NCBI GenBank assembly: GCA_964405775.1
Contig: CAYOPG010000012.1
Span: 1 to 42,517 of the forward strand
DNA from: JAAZFF01 sp964405775
GTDB lineage: Bacteria; Verrucomicrobiota; Kiritimatiellia; RFP12; UBA3636
DNA: 42,517 bases
Direction of reading: 5' to 3'
Shown here: positions 1 through 8,265 of the stretch, piece after piece
How the letters are laid out: every line of letters begins with the position of its first letter
Numbering within the stretch: position 1 is the first letter of the stretch
The notes under the pieces: model-generated
Database searches by the model: none
Told to the model about the DNA's origin: nothing
Seen by the model: the letters and a program-made list of their open reading frames with translations, nothing else
Position numbers and translations under genes: made by a program

Positions 1-197
1 AAGCTTTCAACGAAGCAGCTTAAAGAGCTGAACCATTTAACTTGCAAATCACCGCCAGACTTATCCCGCGCCCACCCCGTTCATAGTCGATGTCATAAAA
101 AAGGCGGACAAAAAGGTGCGCAGGAATTTTTATAGCGCTGGCTTGAAAAGGGAGACTTCGACGCCAGTTAGTGTCTGCTCTCCAACCGGGGCGCTGC

Positions 198-1655
198 TTA
201 GAAGCCGTCCCCATGATTATCTGCCGGCTGCTGCGCTGGCTCAAGAGCCGGATCGTCGAGATCGAGGCGGTAGAGGAGCTGCGTGTAGTCGTAGCGCGGT
301 GTGGGGTGTGCGCGGCTTGTGAATTGTGACGTGTAAGTCCCCTCGAAAAGCAACACGGGGGAGTCGGCTGTCAGGGATTCGGCATGGACACGCGGGTTGT
401 AGAACGTATAGTTGTCGTGCGACAGCACTTTCACCGCCTTACCCCACGGCCCCGTCGGCGCGTCAGCTTCCGCATACCAGAGCTCCCCGAAAGCCGATGG
501 CTCACCGAAGTGCTGCATGAAGACTGTCACCCAACGCTTGCGGTACGGGCTCCAGGCGATGGAGCCGGAGTGCGGCTTGATCGGCTTGCCGTCGGAGGCG
601 GACACGAATTCCTTCTGCGGCTCCAGCGCCTCCCATGAGCTCTCATCCTGCCAAGCCTCGAATGTGGCTGGGCATCGCGAGTTCGGCAGTGGATTGCCAA
701 AAAGAACCCATTCGCATCCGGTATCGTCCGTCCATTTCACCGTATGCCCGCGCGGGAACAGTGGCGGTTTGGGTGTCTCTTCCGTCTTGTTCCAGATTTC
801 GCGTAGCATCTCGAAGTTCTCTGTAGTTTCGTTCCAGACGCACAGGCCTATCTTGTAAGACTCCATTTGTCCCCGGACTTTGTAGTATGATGCCACTAGG
901 TGATTAGTGCCTGCGCTATCCGGTAGGCTCGCAAAAGCCATAAGCCAAGAGGGGCCGCCCCCAGGCATCTGCGCTACTTTGCGCGGGATGCCATTCTCAG
1001 CCGTAAAATGTCGGTGCGGCGGCCGTATAGGAGGCTCGAACGAAGCGAACGGGGGGATTTCACTTATCGCCGCCGTCATGTGAAAAACGCCAAGGGGATA
1101 TCGTGCCAGCACGGTGTCGCCCCATGCCCAGAAGAGCTTTCCGTTGTGCTCCGTCATCTGTATGCTGTCGCAGCCGAGTTCGCCGCTCTCCCGCCAATCC
1201 TTTTCGAGCCCCAGCTTCTGGCTCTCCGCAAAAAGTCCGGAGCCCGTAAGCCGCCCCAGCCTCTTGGCGATTATGCTACGCTTTACTTTCACGCGCAGCG
1301 TTTTCCCGGGCTCCGGCGTCAGCCGTACGCCCCTCATGCCGAATCCGTCGGCAGCCACGCCGTAGCCATGCGCGCGTACGTTGAACCACGTCTCGCACCC
1401 CATCAGCTCCGGGAGGTCGAAGGCGATCATGCCTGCGTTGTCGGATACAAACCGCACGTTGTGCAGCGTATGCAGCTCCACCATCGGCACTGGCCAGCCT
1501 GTTTCCTCGTCCACAACCTGTATGGCGCAAAACTCCGTGTGCGAATTTGTCGCAGCCGGCGCATCTGCCGCATTAGCGCAACATCCGGTGCAACCCAAGA
1601 CAAACATAGCCATAACCGCCGTCGCAAAACCGCCCAATTTCCACTTTGACAACAT
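198..1655 (-). CDS. Secreted or lipid-anchored propeller-like protein of unknown function
   Basis: Predicted exported protein of 485 residues. The N-terminus has a hydrophobic segment (about residues 7-22) ending in VLGC, a possible but imperfect lipobox, followed by an Ala-rich stretch that could instead be a signal-peptidase I site. Residues about 42-125 resemble a carboxypeptidase-regulatory or Ig-like beta domain (VVDEETGWPVP..., LTPEPGKTLRVKV). The remainder is rich in Trp, Gly and Asp, with WAWGDT near residue 175 and YNPRVH near 425, in the style of five-bladed propeller glycosidase-like proteins. I cannot assign a catalytic family or substrate. An AGGA ribosome site lies seven bases before the ATG. 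The next gene upstream on this strand is a broken fragment, so the protein is probably transcribed alone. PVC genomes often hold expanded families of such proteins; that is a general association, not proof. Confidence 0.75.
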   Translation of the reverse strand: MLSKWKLGGFATAVMAMFVLGCTGCCANAADAPAATNSHTEFCAIQVVDEETGWPVPMVELHTLHNVRFVSDNAGMIAFDLPELMGCETWFNVRAHGYGVAADGFGMRGVRLTPEPGKTLRVKVKRSIIAKRLGRLTGSGLFAESQKLGLEKDWRESGELGCDSIQMTEHNGKLFWAWGDTVLARYPLGVFHMTAAISEIPPFASFEPPIRPPHRHFTAENGIPRKVAQMPGGGPSWLMAFASLPDSAGTNHLVASYYKVRGQMESYKIGLCVWNETTENFEMLREIWNKTEETPKPPLFPRGHTVKWTDDTGCEWVLFGNPLPNSRCPATFEAWQDESSWEALEPQKEFVSASDGKPIKPHSGSIAWSPYRKRWVTVFMQHFGEPSAFGELWYAEADAPTGPWGKAVKVLSHDNYTFYNPRVHAESLTADSPVLLFEGTYTSQFTSRAHPTPRYDYTQLLYRLDLDDPALEPAQQPADNHGDGF

Positions 1656-1701
1656 TTTTTTCCTAAGGCTCCTCTTTAGTGCTTACTGTAACTCGCGTAC
1701 C

Positions 1702-1730
1702 ATACTACACTTTTACCGCGTCATTTACAA
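1702..1730 (-). promoter_or_regulatory. Candidate sigma70-type promoter for the secreted propeller-like gene
   Basis: On the minus strand TTGTAA and TAGTAT are separated by 17 bases, each matching four of six consensus positions. The predicted start of transcription lies about 40 bases before the ATG at 1655. It is a moderate match only. Confidence 0.35.
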
Positions 1731-2012
1731 AAGCTGTTCGTAACTTGCGTCCCTTAAAATGAAGCCGGGCACGAGCTCGCGGTAGTGCTGAAAGTTATTA
1801 TTGCCCGAATTAAATTGGAAAAAGTCATCGAGGCAGAAGCTGGACAGGTTCGGCAGACTGTCGCGTAGCCACATCACGTCGGGCCTGAACTCCCTGTAGC
1901 CGTATCCCGGCCTGTCGCCCATATAGAGCTACCACTCCACTCTTTTCGCCTTTTCGAACTGCCGGAGGTACTCTGAATTCGGCTTCCCGCGGTGCTTCTT
2001 CCATGACAGGCG
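1725..2012 (-). pseudogene. Broken C-terminal gene fragment, possibly a TIM-barrel glycosidase-like protein
   Basis: Read on the minus strand this stretch gives protein-like sequence interrupted by an in-frame TAG at 1929-1931: before it ...YLRQFEKAKRVEW, after it LYMGDRPGYGYREF... and then MWLRDSLPNLSSF with LDDFF. The LDDFF and VEW-x-LYM patterns recall uncharacterised barrel-fold proteins of PVC bacteria, but I cannot name the family. There is no plausible start codon or N-terminal domain, and the frame ends at 1725 just upstream of the secreted propeller-like gene. The most likely reading is a decayed gene or a leftover of a rearrangement. The rest of the interval 1656-2085 holds only candidate promoter elements. 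Confidence 0.35.
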
Positions 2013-2085
2013 TAAAAATGCTATACTGCAACTTTTTTCCGGGAAACGCCAATCGGCTGCTCCAGAGCATTGAAGGCATCAGAAT

Positions 2086-2727
2086 ATGACAGACGAGACA
2101 ATAGAACCGGTGAACCGGGAGGACAGGCCGGAGTGCGGGTTGACACGACGGCAGATAATGTGGCGGCTTTTTGCGGAGTTTTTCAAAATTTCTCTCTTCG
2201 TAATCGGCGGAGGCTACGCCATCATCATTGCGGCGGACGATGTTTTCGGGCGCAGGCTCAGGTGGATAGACGAGGGGGAGCTTATCGAAAGGTTGCCGCT
2301 CATCCAAGGCATACCTGGTCTACTCGCCGGAAATGCGGCGATGTACGTGGGGAGTAAAATGGCTGGGACGCTAGGCGCGTTTGTCGCCCTCGTGGCAATC
2401 ACCATCCCCTCGATGATAATCCTCACGGCGATTGCGATGGGCTTTGAGTGGCTACCGATAGACAACAGGTTCGTGAACGGGGCATTCCTCGGACTGCGTA
2501 GCTCCCTCTGTGGCATCGTTCTCGCCACCGTCATCAAGTCATGGGGCAAGTCGAAATCGAACACATACTCCCGCATCGCCCTGCCAGCGTTCTGCGTTGC
2601 GCTGATCGTCTTCAAGGTAAATGCTGTGGTGATTCTTGTAGGGGCTATGGTGTTTGGCGTACTGTGGATGGAGCTTGCCATGCCGTTGCTCTCCAAGGCC
2701 ACTTCAGGAGAAAGACCTGTCCAATGA
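2086..2727 (+). CDS. Chromate transporter family protein, first half
   Basis: Inner-membrane protein of 213 residues in the CHR family. Full-length ChrA proteins carry two such domains and export chromate; short ones work as pairs of single-domain proteins. Visible are the hydrophobic helices, the glycine-rich entry FVIGGGYAII near residue 44, the family-typical PLIQGIPGLLAGNAAMYVG near 69 and a second hydrophobic block from about 95. It overlaps the second CHR gene by four bases (ATGA), so the two are probably co-translated and form one transporter. An AAGG sequence lies nine bases before the ATG, and TGCTATACT at 2019-2027 could be an extended -10 element. The substrate is unproven: many short CHR pairs in anaerobes have not been shown to move chromate. 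Confidence 0.85.
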   Translation: MTDETIEPVNREDRPECGLTRRQIMWRLFAEFFKISLFVIGGGYAIIIAADDVFGRRLRWIDEGELIERLPLIQGIPGLLAGNAAMYVGSKMAGTLGAFVALVAITIPSMIILTAIAMGFEWLPIDNRFVNGAFLGLRSSLCGIVLATVIKSWGKSKSNTYSRIALPAFCVALIVFKVNAVVILVGAMVFGVLWMELAMPLLSKATSGERPVQ

Positions 2728-3335
2728 AACTGATTGTGCTGTTCCTGATTTTCCTGAAGTTCGGCTGCCTCTGCATTGGCGGGGGAAATGTGCTTGTGCC
2801 GCTGTATGTAGATGAGCTCGTGGAGCGCCGTGAGCTGATGACAAGCAGCGAATTCGCCAACCTGCTTGCTATCACTCAAATCACGCCCGGGCCTGTCGGT
2901 GTGAACGGCGCGACTTTCTTCGGGTACCGTGCGGCGAAAATCCCCGGCGCCATTGTCGCCACTATCGGACTCCTCGCCCCGTCGTTCATATTCATGATGC
3001 TGGCGCTGCACTACCTCGCGAAATGGCGCAGCAGCAAACTCGTCCAAGGGCTGTTGTGGGGTGTGGCGCCTGCGTCGATTGCGCTTATAATCACCGCTTT
3101 CGCAATTTTCGCGGAGATGTCCATCTTAACGGGACCTGTGCCGTGGAAGGATCTGCTGCCGTTCCTGCCCGGCGCAGGCGATGTGGCGGCGGACCTCCCG
3201 CGCGTGCGACCGCTCGCCGTGCTGATCTGCGCCGCCAGCACTTATGCGCTGACGAGGACGAAGGTGCAGATTACCACCCTTATTTTGCTGAGCGCGTTGA
3301 TCGGCGCGGTTACTTTCCCGTTTCTCGGCGCGTGA
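2724..3335 (+). CDS. Chromate transporter family protein, second half
   Basis: Single-domain CHR membrane protein of 203 residues and the partner of the gene immediately upstream. The ATG at 2724 is preferred because it forms an ATGA overlap with the upstream stop and is preceded by AGGAG at 2706-2710. Longer in-frame starts would run deep into the upstream gene. Residues 1-35 contain the family pattern FLKFGCLCIGGGNVLVPL, and ITQITPGPVGVNGATFFGY follows near residue 51, matching the ProGly-rich loop of CHR domains. Five or six hydrophobic helices can be drawn. Members of such pairs are thought to insert with opposite orientation and assemble as a heterodimer. The next gene is convergent, with 70 bases between that contain a short hairpin but no clear terminator. 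Confidence 0.85.
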   Translation: MKLIVLFLIFLKFGCLCIGGGNVLVPLYVDELVERRELMTSSEFANLLAITQITPGPVGVNGATFFGYRAAKIPGAIVATIGLLAPSFIFMMLALHYLAKWRSSKLVQGLLWGVAPASIALIITAFAIFAEMSILTGPVPWKDLLPFLPGAGDVAADLPRVRPLAVLICAASTYALTRTKVQITTLILLSALIGAVTFPFLGA

Positions 3336-3405
3336 GGCGGTGTCGGGGCGATATCAGAGGGGCATCTGACGTCTCTCTCTGACGCCTGTCTAGCTGCGGA
3401 ATGGC

Positions 3406-4884
3406 CTATGGCCGTTCAAACTTGACCAAAAGCGCGCATGATCGCTTGTCATCTTTCACGAACATCAGGCGTCCGTCCTTCCACGCAACTGCAGCTGGGA
3501 GAGCGTCGCGGCAATTATCCAGTACAGTGGCGGAAACGCATTTCATGTGCGAGATGCCCTTTATTTCAGCATCAAGAACCTGCTCTGTTCCGCGGTAGTC
3601 CACCAGAAGCAGGCATGCCTTACTATCGTCATCAGAAAAAGCCGCCAGCGTGTAAACCGTTTTGGCTGTCGATTTGCATTTGACCAGAGTCGTGTAGCCG
3701 GAAACGATTTCACCGAACATGCGAAGGGCGTAAAAGTTTTTGTTGAACAACCGGTTGGAGTCCGAGAAACCCCAGTTGCCATCCACGCCGGATCCGTAGA
3801 AAAACGCGCTGTCGAGCGGAGTCGATTGGAATCCAGAGAGCACGGCAAGAGTAAACGCGGCGGAATCAATGTTGTTGTGTCCGGTTGGCCCCTCGAGCGC
3901 ACGGCGGCGTATATCAGGTGACGAAGAAGCATGGACGCCGTTCCAGTCCAAGATGTAATGCCACTCGTTTATGGACATCTCAGTGTCGGTGAATCCCATC
4001 CCGTCGAGCAACGCGCGCACGCGGCCTGGCTGCGAGACGACGCTTTCGACATCCGAGCCGTAATAGTGCCATGACACAAAATCTGGCGCGACCCCCGCAG
4101 ACTTGCATGCGTTTAGAAGGTCTCGTATATAATCTTCGTTGGGGCCGCATAGCGCGGGACCGCCGATCTTAATCGACGGAAATTCTTCTTTGAGTCGTTT
4201 CAAGATTGTCACGAAAAGCGATATAAACTCCTCCTTGGTGCCCTCCCAGCATCTCCCGCCGCTGAGATCGGGCTCGTTCCATATTTCCCAGTATTGTATA
4301 TCCCACTGGAACCCGTTGGCCCAGCCTTGAGTATAGTGGCGCACGATGCCCGCCATGACCTCGGCATACTTCTTTTGATCGGCTGGCGGCTTCGTGTTGA
4401 AATGCACGTCCTTTGTGTGTTCAATGCTGGTGCCCATTCGGTAAAAAATCTTCATGCCGATATTCTGGGCGAGATTAATGGCGGCGTCCGTGGCATCGAA
4501 ATAATAGTTCTTCGGGTCGGATGCATCCAAGTGCATCAGCGGAAACACAAAATGAGTGTCCACAACGCGCTGTCCGCTGTTGATGAGCGCCCAGTCGTGT
4601 GTGCGTGTGGAGTGTAGGTGGAGCGACTTCAGCTCCTCGTCCAAATCGCAAAAATCGCGAGGGTAAAGCACCGGTGCGAAGCCGGAGGAGTGCAAGGCTC
4701 GGTTTAGTTTCCCTGTTTTTTCCGTGAAATCAAATTCAGCAACGGTAGGTATGGTTAAATATTTGGTTTTGGAGTGGAATTTCCCTGCATTATAGCATTG
4801 TCTCGCGGGGCGCGTGAATTTTATTTTGCGTGAGTTTGTGATGGCGTGTGCCGAAAGCGTGACATCGTTTTCGGACACCCACAC
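3406..4884 (-). CDS. GH39-like glycoside hydrolase
   Basis: Predicted clan GH-A glycosidase resembling family 39 (beta-xylosidase/alpha-iduronidase type). The acid/base candidate is Glu204 in WEIWNEPD and the nucleophile candidate is Glu307 in INEWHY. Between them lie DFVSWHYYG and other barrel-strand motifs. The C-terminal part (about 380-492) fits the beta-sandwich that follows the barrel in this family. No signal peptide is seen, so it probably acts in the cytoplasm on short oligosaccharides. The start is uncertain. The longest frame begins at a GTG at 4884, but recognisable homology begins only near residue 50 (EFDFTEKTGKLNR), and a TATAAT element sits inside the extra N-terminus. The gene is divergent from rnr and convergent with the chromate transporter pair. 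Confidence 0.8.
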   Translation of the reverse strand: MWVSENDVTLSAHAITNSRKIKFTRPARQCYNAGKFHSKTKYLTIPTVAEFDFTEKTGKLNRALHSSGFAPVLYPRDFCDLDEELKSLHLHSTRTHDWALINSGQRVVDTHFVFPLMHLDASDPKNYYFDATDAAINLAQNIGMKIFYRMGTSIEHTKDVHFNTKPPADQKKYAEVMAGIVRHYTQGWANGFQWDIQYWEIWNEPDLSGGRCWEGTKEEFISLFVTILKRLKEEFPSIKIGGPALCGPNEDYIRDLLNACKSAGVAPDFVSWHYYGSDVESVVSQPGRVRALLDGMGFTDTEMSINEWHYILDWNGVHASSSPDIRRRALEGPTGHNNIDSAAFTLAVLSGFQSTPLDSAFFYGSGVDGNWGFSDSNRLFNKNFYALRMFGEIVSGYTTLVKCKSTAKTVYTLAAFSDDDSKACLLLVDYRGTEQVLDAEIKGISHMKCVSATVLDNCRDALPAAVAWKDGRLMFVKDDKRSCALLVKFERP

Positions 4885-4917
4885 CTAAATTAGGCGTAGC
4901 GGCGGGGTGGCAGGGTG

Positions 4918-4926
4918 TGGTATGAT
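4918..4926 (+). promoter_or_regulatory. Candidate extended -10 promoter for rnr
   Basis: TGGTATGAT is an extended -10 element without a convincing -35. It lies about 60 bases before the chosen rnr start, in the space shared with the divergent GH39-like gene. Confidence 0.35.
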
Positions 4927-4989
4927 TTGGGGAAACATACAAAATAAAAAGCAAGCGCCAATCGGGGCGCAGTAAGGAAAGAGTTGTCA

Positions 4990-7116
4990 ATGAAAGGCAA
5001 GGTTAGATTCCAGGGGAATCAAAATAATAGACGTAACCGAAGGCTGGTGGAGGCCGGTACAAGTGCGTTGGAAGAGAAGGTTTCTGGGGTGATCTCCATC
5101 GCCAGAAGCGGTACAGGTTTTGTGTCTCCGGACGGCGGCGGCGATGATGTTATGGTACCCGAAGAGGATGTCGGGCAGGCATTCCACGGCGACAGGGTGT
5201 CGATTCGCATGATGCCGCCGCGCAGGTGCGACACGCGGCCGACCGGCAAGGTCGTCGAGGTGCTGGAGCGCAGCGCGAAGGATGTGGTGTGCACGTTAAG
5301 AAAGACCGGTTCATACTTCGCAGCCGTGCCGATACTCCCGAATTATAAGCACACGTTCAATATTCAGGATACAAAGGGAGCCAAAGAGAACGATCGGGTG
5401 GTCGTGCGTTTCAAGTCATGGGACAATGCCATTCTGAACCCGGACGCAGAAATTGTGGCAATCATCGGGCCGGCGGACAACCCTTCGCTCGATACCGAGG
5501 CGATCATCAAAATGCACGATTTGCCGGGGAACTTCCCGTCTGCCGTGATCAGGGAAGCCGAGACCGTTTCCTCCAGGCTTCAAACGAATGAAAAACGCGA
5601 CGATCTTCGAGACAAGCTCATCATCACGATAGACCCTGCCACGGCACGAGATTTCGACGATGCGCTTTCGCTTGAGTTCGACGGGGAGGGCAACCGCATT
5701 CTCGGCGTTCATATCGCCGATGTGCCGCACTTCGTGACGGCGGGATCAGCGCTGGATAAGGAAGCCCGCAAACGCGGCACGAGCGTCTATCTCGTCGACA
5801 AGGTGATACCGATGTTGCCGGAGCAGCTTTCCAACGGGGTGTGCAGTCTCGTTCCTGGTGAGGACAGGCTGGCGTTTTCGGTGTTTATGACGTTCAATGC
5901 CGGAGGCAGAATGGTTATGCGCAGGTTCGCGCACTCAGTCATTCGCTCCTCTCATCGATTCACCTACGAGCAGGCTCAGGATGTGATAGACGCCACAGAG
6001 GCGGCGGAGAAAGTCGGAACACCTGAGGCTCGGACTTTGATTCTGGCTTTGCACGAGCTTTCGCAGCAGTTGCGCGCAAATCGTTTCAAGCGGTTCGCGC
6101 TCGATATTACTTCCCCGGAAATGGTTGTTGAAGTTGACGCCAACGGGATGATGACCGGCATACATCCGGCGGCGCACACGACATCTCACGAACTGGTAGA
6201 AGAGGCGATGGTGGTTGCGAACGAGGCTGTGGCCACGGAAGTCGCGAACCATCAGGTGCCCTACATTTCCCGCTTCCATGACCAGCCGGCAGAGGAGAAG
6301 ATCGCGGAACTTACATCGGCAGTCACGGGACTGGGGCTCGACCCGGGCGATCTGATGGATACAGGCAATATCACGCGCCTGCTAAAAGCCGTGCGCCACA
6401 CACCGCTTGAGTACTACGTCTCGGTTCTGGTTTTAAAGAGCATGAAACGGGCGGAATACAGCGTGGAGCATGCGGGGCATTTCGGACTCTCGAAGAAATA
6501 TTACAGTCACTTCACATCGCCGATACGGCGTTATCCCGACCTGGTGATGCACAGGGAGCTTTCTGCATTGCTCGCAGGCAACAAGGCGGGGGTGCCGAGC
6601 AGAGACGAGCTTTCGGCAGTGGCGATTTCCTCGACCGAGATGGAGGACAGGGCGGAGCAGGCGTCGCGTGATCTGATCGAAATAAAAAAATACCGTTTTC
6701 TTGAGCAGCAAATTTCAAAGGGGGAACCCCTTGAATACGAGGCGGTCGCCGTCAAGGTGCTGGAATTCGGCGTGTTCGTTGAGCTCCCCGAACTTCAGGT
6801 TGGCGGGCTGATACACATATCGCAGCTTTCCGATGAATTTGTGCGTTACAACCCGATGGATTCCAGCATGAATGCCAAGGGCTTTTCAATCAAAGTCGGC
6901 GGCAAACTGATGGTGCGGGTGTCCAGCGTTAATTTCGACGAACGGAAGGTGGACTTCACCGTAGTGGGGGTTGAAGACTCGCACGGAGATTCGCTGCCTG
7001 ACCGCGAACTTACTGGCAAAGCGCGCAGAAGCCGCGAGCGCCGTGAAAAGCGCGAGGCTAAAAACGCGGAAAAAAAGAACGGCAAGGTCAATAACCGCAA
7101 AAAGAAAAAAGGGTGA
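4990..7116 (+). CDS. rnr: Ribonuclease R, 3'-5' exoribonuclease
   Basis: Cytoplasmic processive exoribonuclease of 708 residues that degrades structured RNA from the 3' end. In order it has N-terminal cold-shock/OB domains (about 30-170), the RNB catalytic domain (about 205-530) and a C-terminal S1 RNA-binding domain (about 575-655), then a Lys/Arg-rich tail. The RNB metal site shows the expected Asp spacing: D215, D221, D223 and D224 in DPATARDFDDA. The ATG at 4990 is chosen over the TTG six bases earlier because AAGGAAAG at 4974-4981 is then eight bases away rather than two. The stop overlaps a possible GTG start of the following patatin-like gene, so the two are probably co-transcribed. 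Length and domain order are normal for RNase R. Confidence 0.96.
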   Translation: MKGKVRFQGNQNNRRNRRLVEAGTSALEEKVSGVISIARSGTGFVSPDGGGDDVMVPEEDVGQAFHGDRVSIRMMPPRRCDTRPTGKVVEVLERSAKDVVCTLRKTGSYFAAVPILPNYKHTFNIQDTKGAKENDRVVVRFKSWDNAILNPDAEIVAIIGPADNPSLDTEAIIKMHDLPGNFPSAVIREAETVSSRLQTNEKRDDLRDKLIITIDPATARDFDDALSLEFDGEGNRILGVHIADVPHFVTAGSALDKEARKRGTSVYLVDKVIPMLPEQLSNGVCSLVPGEDRLAFSVFMTFNAGGRMVMRRFAHSVIRSSHRFTYEQAQDVIDATEAAEKVGTPEARTLILALHELSQQLRANRFKRFALDITSPEMVVEVDANGMMTGIHPAAHTTSHELVEEAMVVANEAVATEVANHQVPYISRFHDQPAEEKIAELTSAVTGLGLDPGDLMDTGNITRLLKAVRHTPLEYYVSVLVLKSMKRAEYSVEHAGHFGLSKKYYSHFTSPIRRYPDLVMHRELSALLAGNKAGVPSRDELSAVAISSTEMEDRAEQASRDLIEIKKYRFLEQQISKGEPLEYEAVAVKVLEFGVFVELPELQVGGLIHISQLSDEFVRYNPMDSSMNAKGFSIKVGGKLMVRVSSVNFDERKVDFTVVGVEDSHGDSLPDRELTGKARRSRERREKREAKNAEKKNGKVNNRKKKKG

Positions 7117-7151
7117 GGAGTGTACGCCTTCTGGCGCTCCTCGAAATCGCA

Positions 7152-8054
7152 ATGAAAAGCTTACCCGGTTTGTTTAGAAAGAAGAGGAAGAAGATCGCCG
7201 CCGTGTTCGGGGGCGGCGGAGCGAGAGGATGGGCGCATGTTGGTGTGCTGAGAGCGTTCCGGGAACTGGGCTTCACCCCAGATATTGTAACCGGCACTAG
7301 CATCGGCTCCATAGCGGCGGCAGTTTTCGCGACAGGGACGGAGGAGAAAGTCACTGAATTAGCTGAAGAAATGGATTGGAAGAACGTCTCGAAATTGTTT
7401 CTCGAATTCAGCCTCAAACGTGGCGGCCTCATAGAGGGCAAGAAGGTAATGGAACTGCTCAGGGAAGTTTTCGGAGAGGTGAAGATAGAGGATCTACCAT
7501 TGCCGTATGCCGCTGTTGCGGTCGATCTCGTGGCGGCGGAGGAAGTGGTCTTCACCTCCGGTCTGCTTGTAGATGCCATAAGGGCGTCAATATCGATACC
7601 CGGCATGTTCACGCCTGTTCCGCACGGCGACGGACTTCTGGTTGACGGTGGCTTGACCAACCCCGTGCCGATAGACGTTGCCAGAGCTCTTGGCGCCGAT
7701 TTTATTGTTGCGATAAACATCAACAACAGAAACGAGTTTGTTCCGAAACAAGAAATTGATTCTGAACCGCCCGGAGTGTTACGGCACCTGGCCGACGGGA
7801 TGACGACCTTGGCCAAGAAACTATCGGGCAAAGAGGATCTGGGAATGAGCATGCTAGAAGTCTCCGGGCAGGCATTCCGTGTCGCTGAAGATCATCTTTC
7901 TATATTGTGCGTCAAGTGCGACAAGCCCGACATTCTCATCGAACCGGCCGTCCGTGGCGTTTCGACCATTGATTTCACATACAACGAAGACGTGGTGCAG
8001 GCGGGTTACGACGCAACCATGGAGGTTATGCGCAACAACCTCGAATGGAAGTAG
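7152..8054 (+). CDS. Patatin-like phospholipase/esterase (RssA-like)
   Basis: Predicted serine hydrolase with a Ser-Asp dyad. The oxyanion loop is GGGGARG (residues 20-26), the nucleophile is Ser50 in GTSIG, and the Asp is D165 in VDGGLTNPVP. Size (300 residues) and motif spacing fit bacterial patatin-like proteins of the RssA/YchK kind, which act on phospholipids or related acyl esters. The basic N-terminus (FRKKRKK) could help it sit at the membrane surface, and there is no signal peptide. The start is not settled. ATG 7152 gives the usual short N-terminus, while GTG 7113 would overlap the rnr stop by four bases; neither has a good ribosome site, which suggests translational coupling to rnr. 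The physiological substrate cannot be told from sequence. Confidence 0.88.
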   Translation: MKSLPGLFRKKRKKIAAVFGGGGARGWAHVGVLRAFRELGFTPDIVTGTSIGSIAAAVFATGTEEKVTELAEEMDWKNVSKLFLEFSLKRGGLIEGKKVMELLREVFGEVKIEDLPLPYAAVAVDLVAAEEVVFTSGLLVDAIRASISIPGMFTPVPHGDGLLVDGGLTNPVPIDVARALGADFIVAININNRNEFVPKQEIDSEPPGVLRHLADGMTTLAKKLSGKEDLGMSMLEVSGQAFRVAEDHLSILCVKCDKPDILIEPAVRGVSTIDFTYNEDVVQAGYDATMEVMRNNLEWK

Positions 8055-8188
8055 TCGGATGATCGCGGAGCTGTTGGCCTGAACCGCTGGATTCCATGCG
8101 TTGACACTTTCGAAAGAGAAATAAAATGGGAAAAGAGAAAATGGGGAAGGGGAAAAGACGCGGGAAACATGCGCGCTTTCTTGATTTA

Positions 8189-8217
8189 TTGACAAAAATC
8201 GGGGGAGAGGACATAAT
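8189..8217 (+). promoter_or_regulatory. Sigma70-type promoter for tpiA-secG
   Basis: A perfect TTGACA (8189-8194) and CATAAT (8212-8217) are separated by 17 bases, about 50 bases before the tpiA start. Upstream, about 8111-8166 is almost pure purine on this strand. Confidence 0.75.
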
Positions 8218-8265
8218 AAGCGGTTTGTTTTTCACAACTATCACCAGTTATAAGGGTATTATTAA

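Noticed and set aside
20..244. A 74-codon minus-strand frame at the left edge
   Set aside because: It overlaps the end of the secreted propeller-like gene, has no ribosome site and no recognisable pattern. I see nothing supportable in bases 1-197.
3399..3417. Hairpin GAATGGCC-TAT-GGCCGTTC as a terminator between convergent genes
   Set aside because: The stem is only 8 bp with a wobble pair, lacks a T run on either strand and overlaps the end of the GH39-like gene.
7088..7852. A 254-codon minus-strand frame opposite the patatin-like gene
   Set aside because: Ser/Thr/Pro-rich shadow of a clear gene with intact catalytic motifs on the plus strand.
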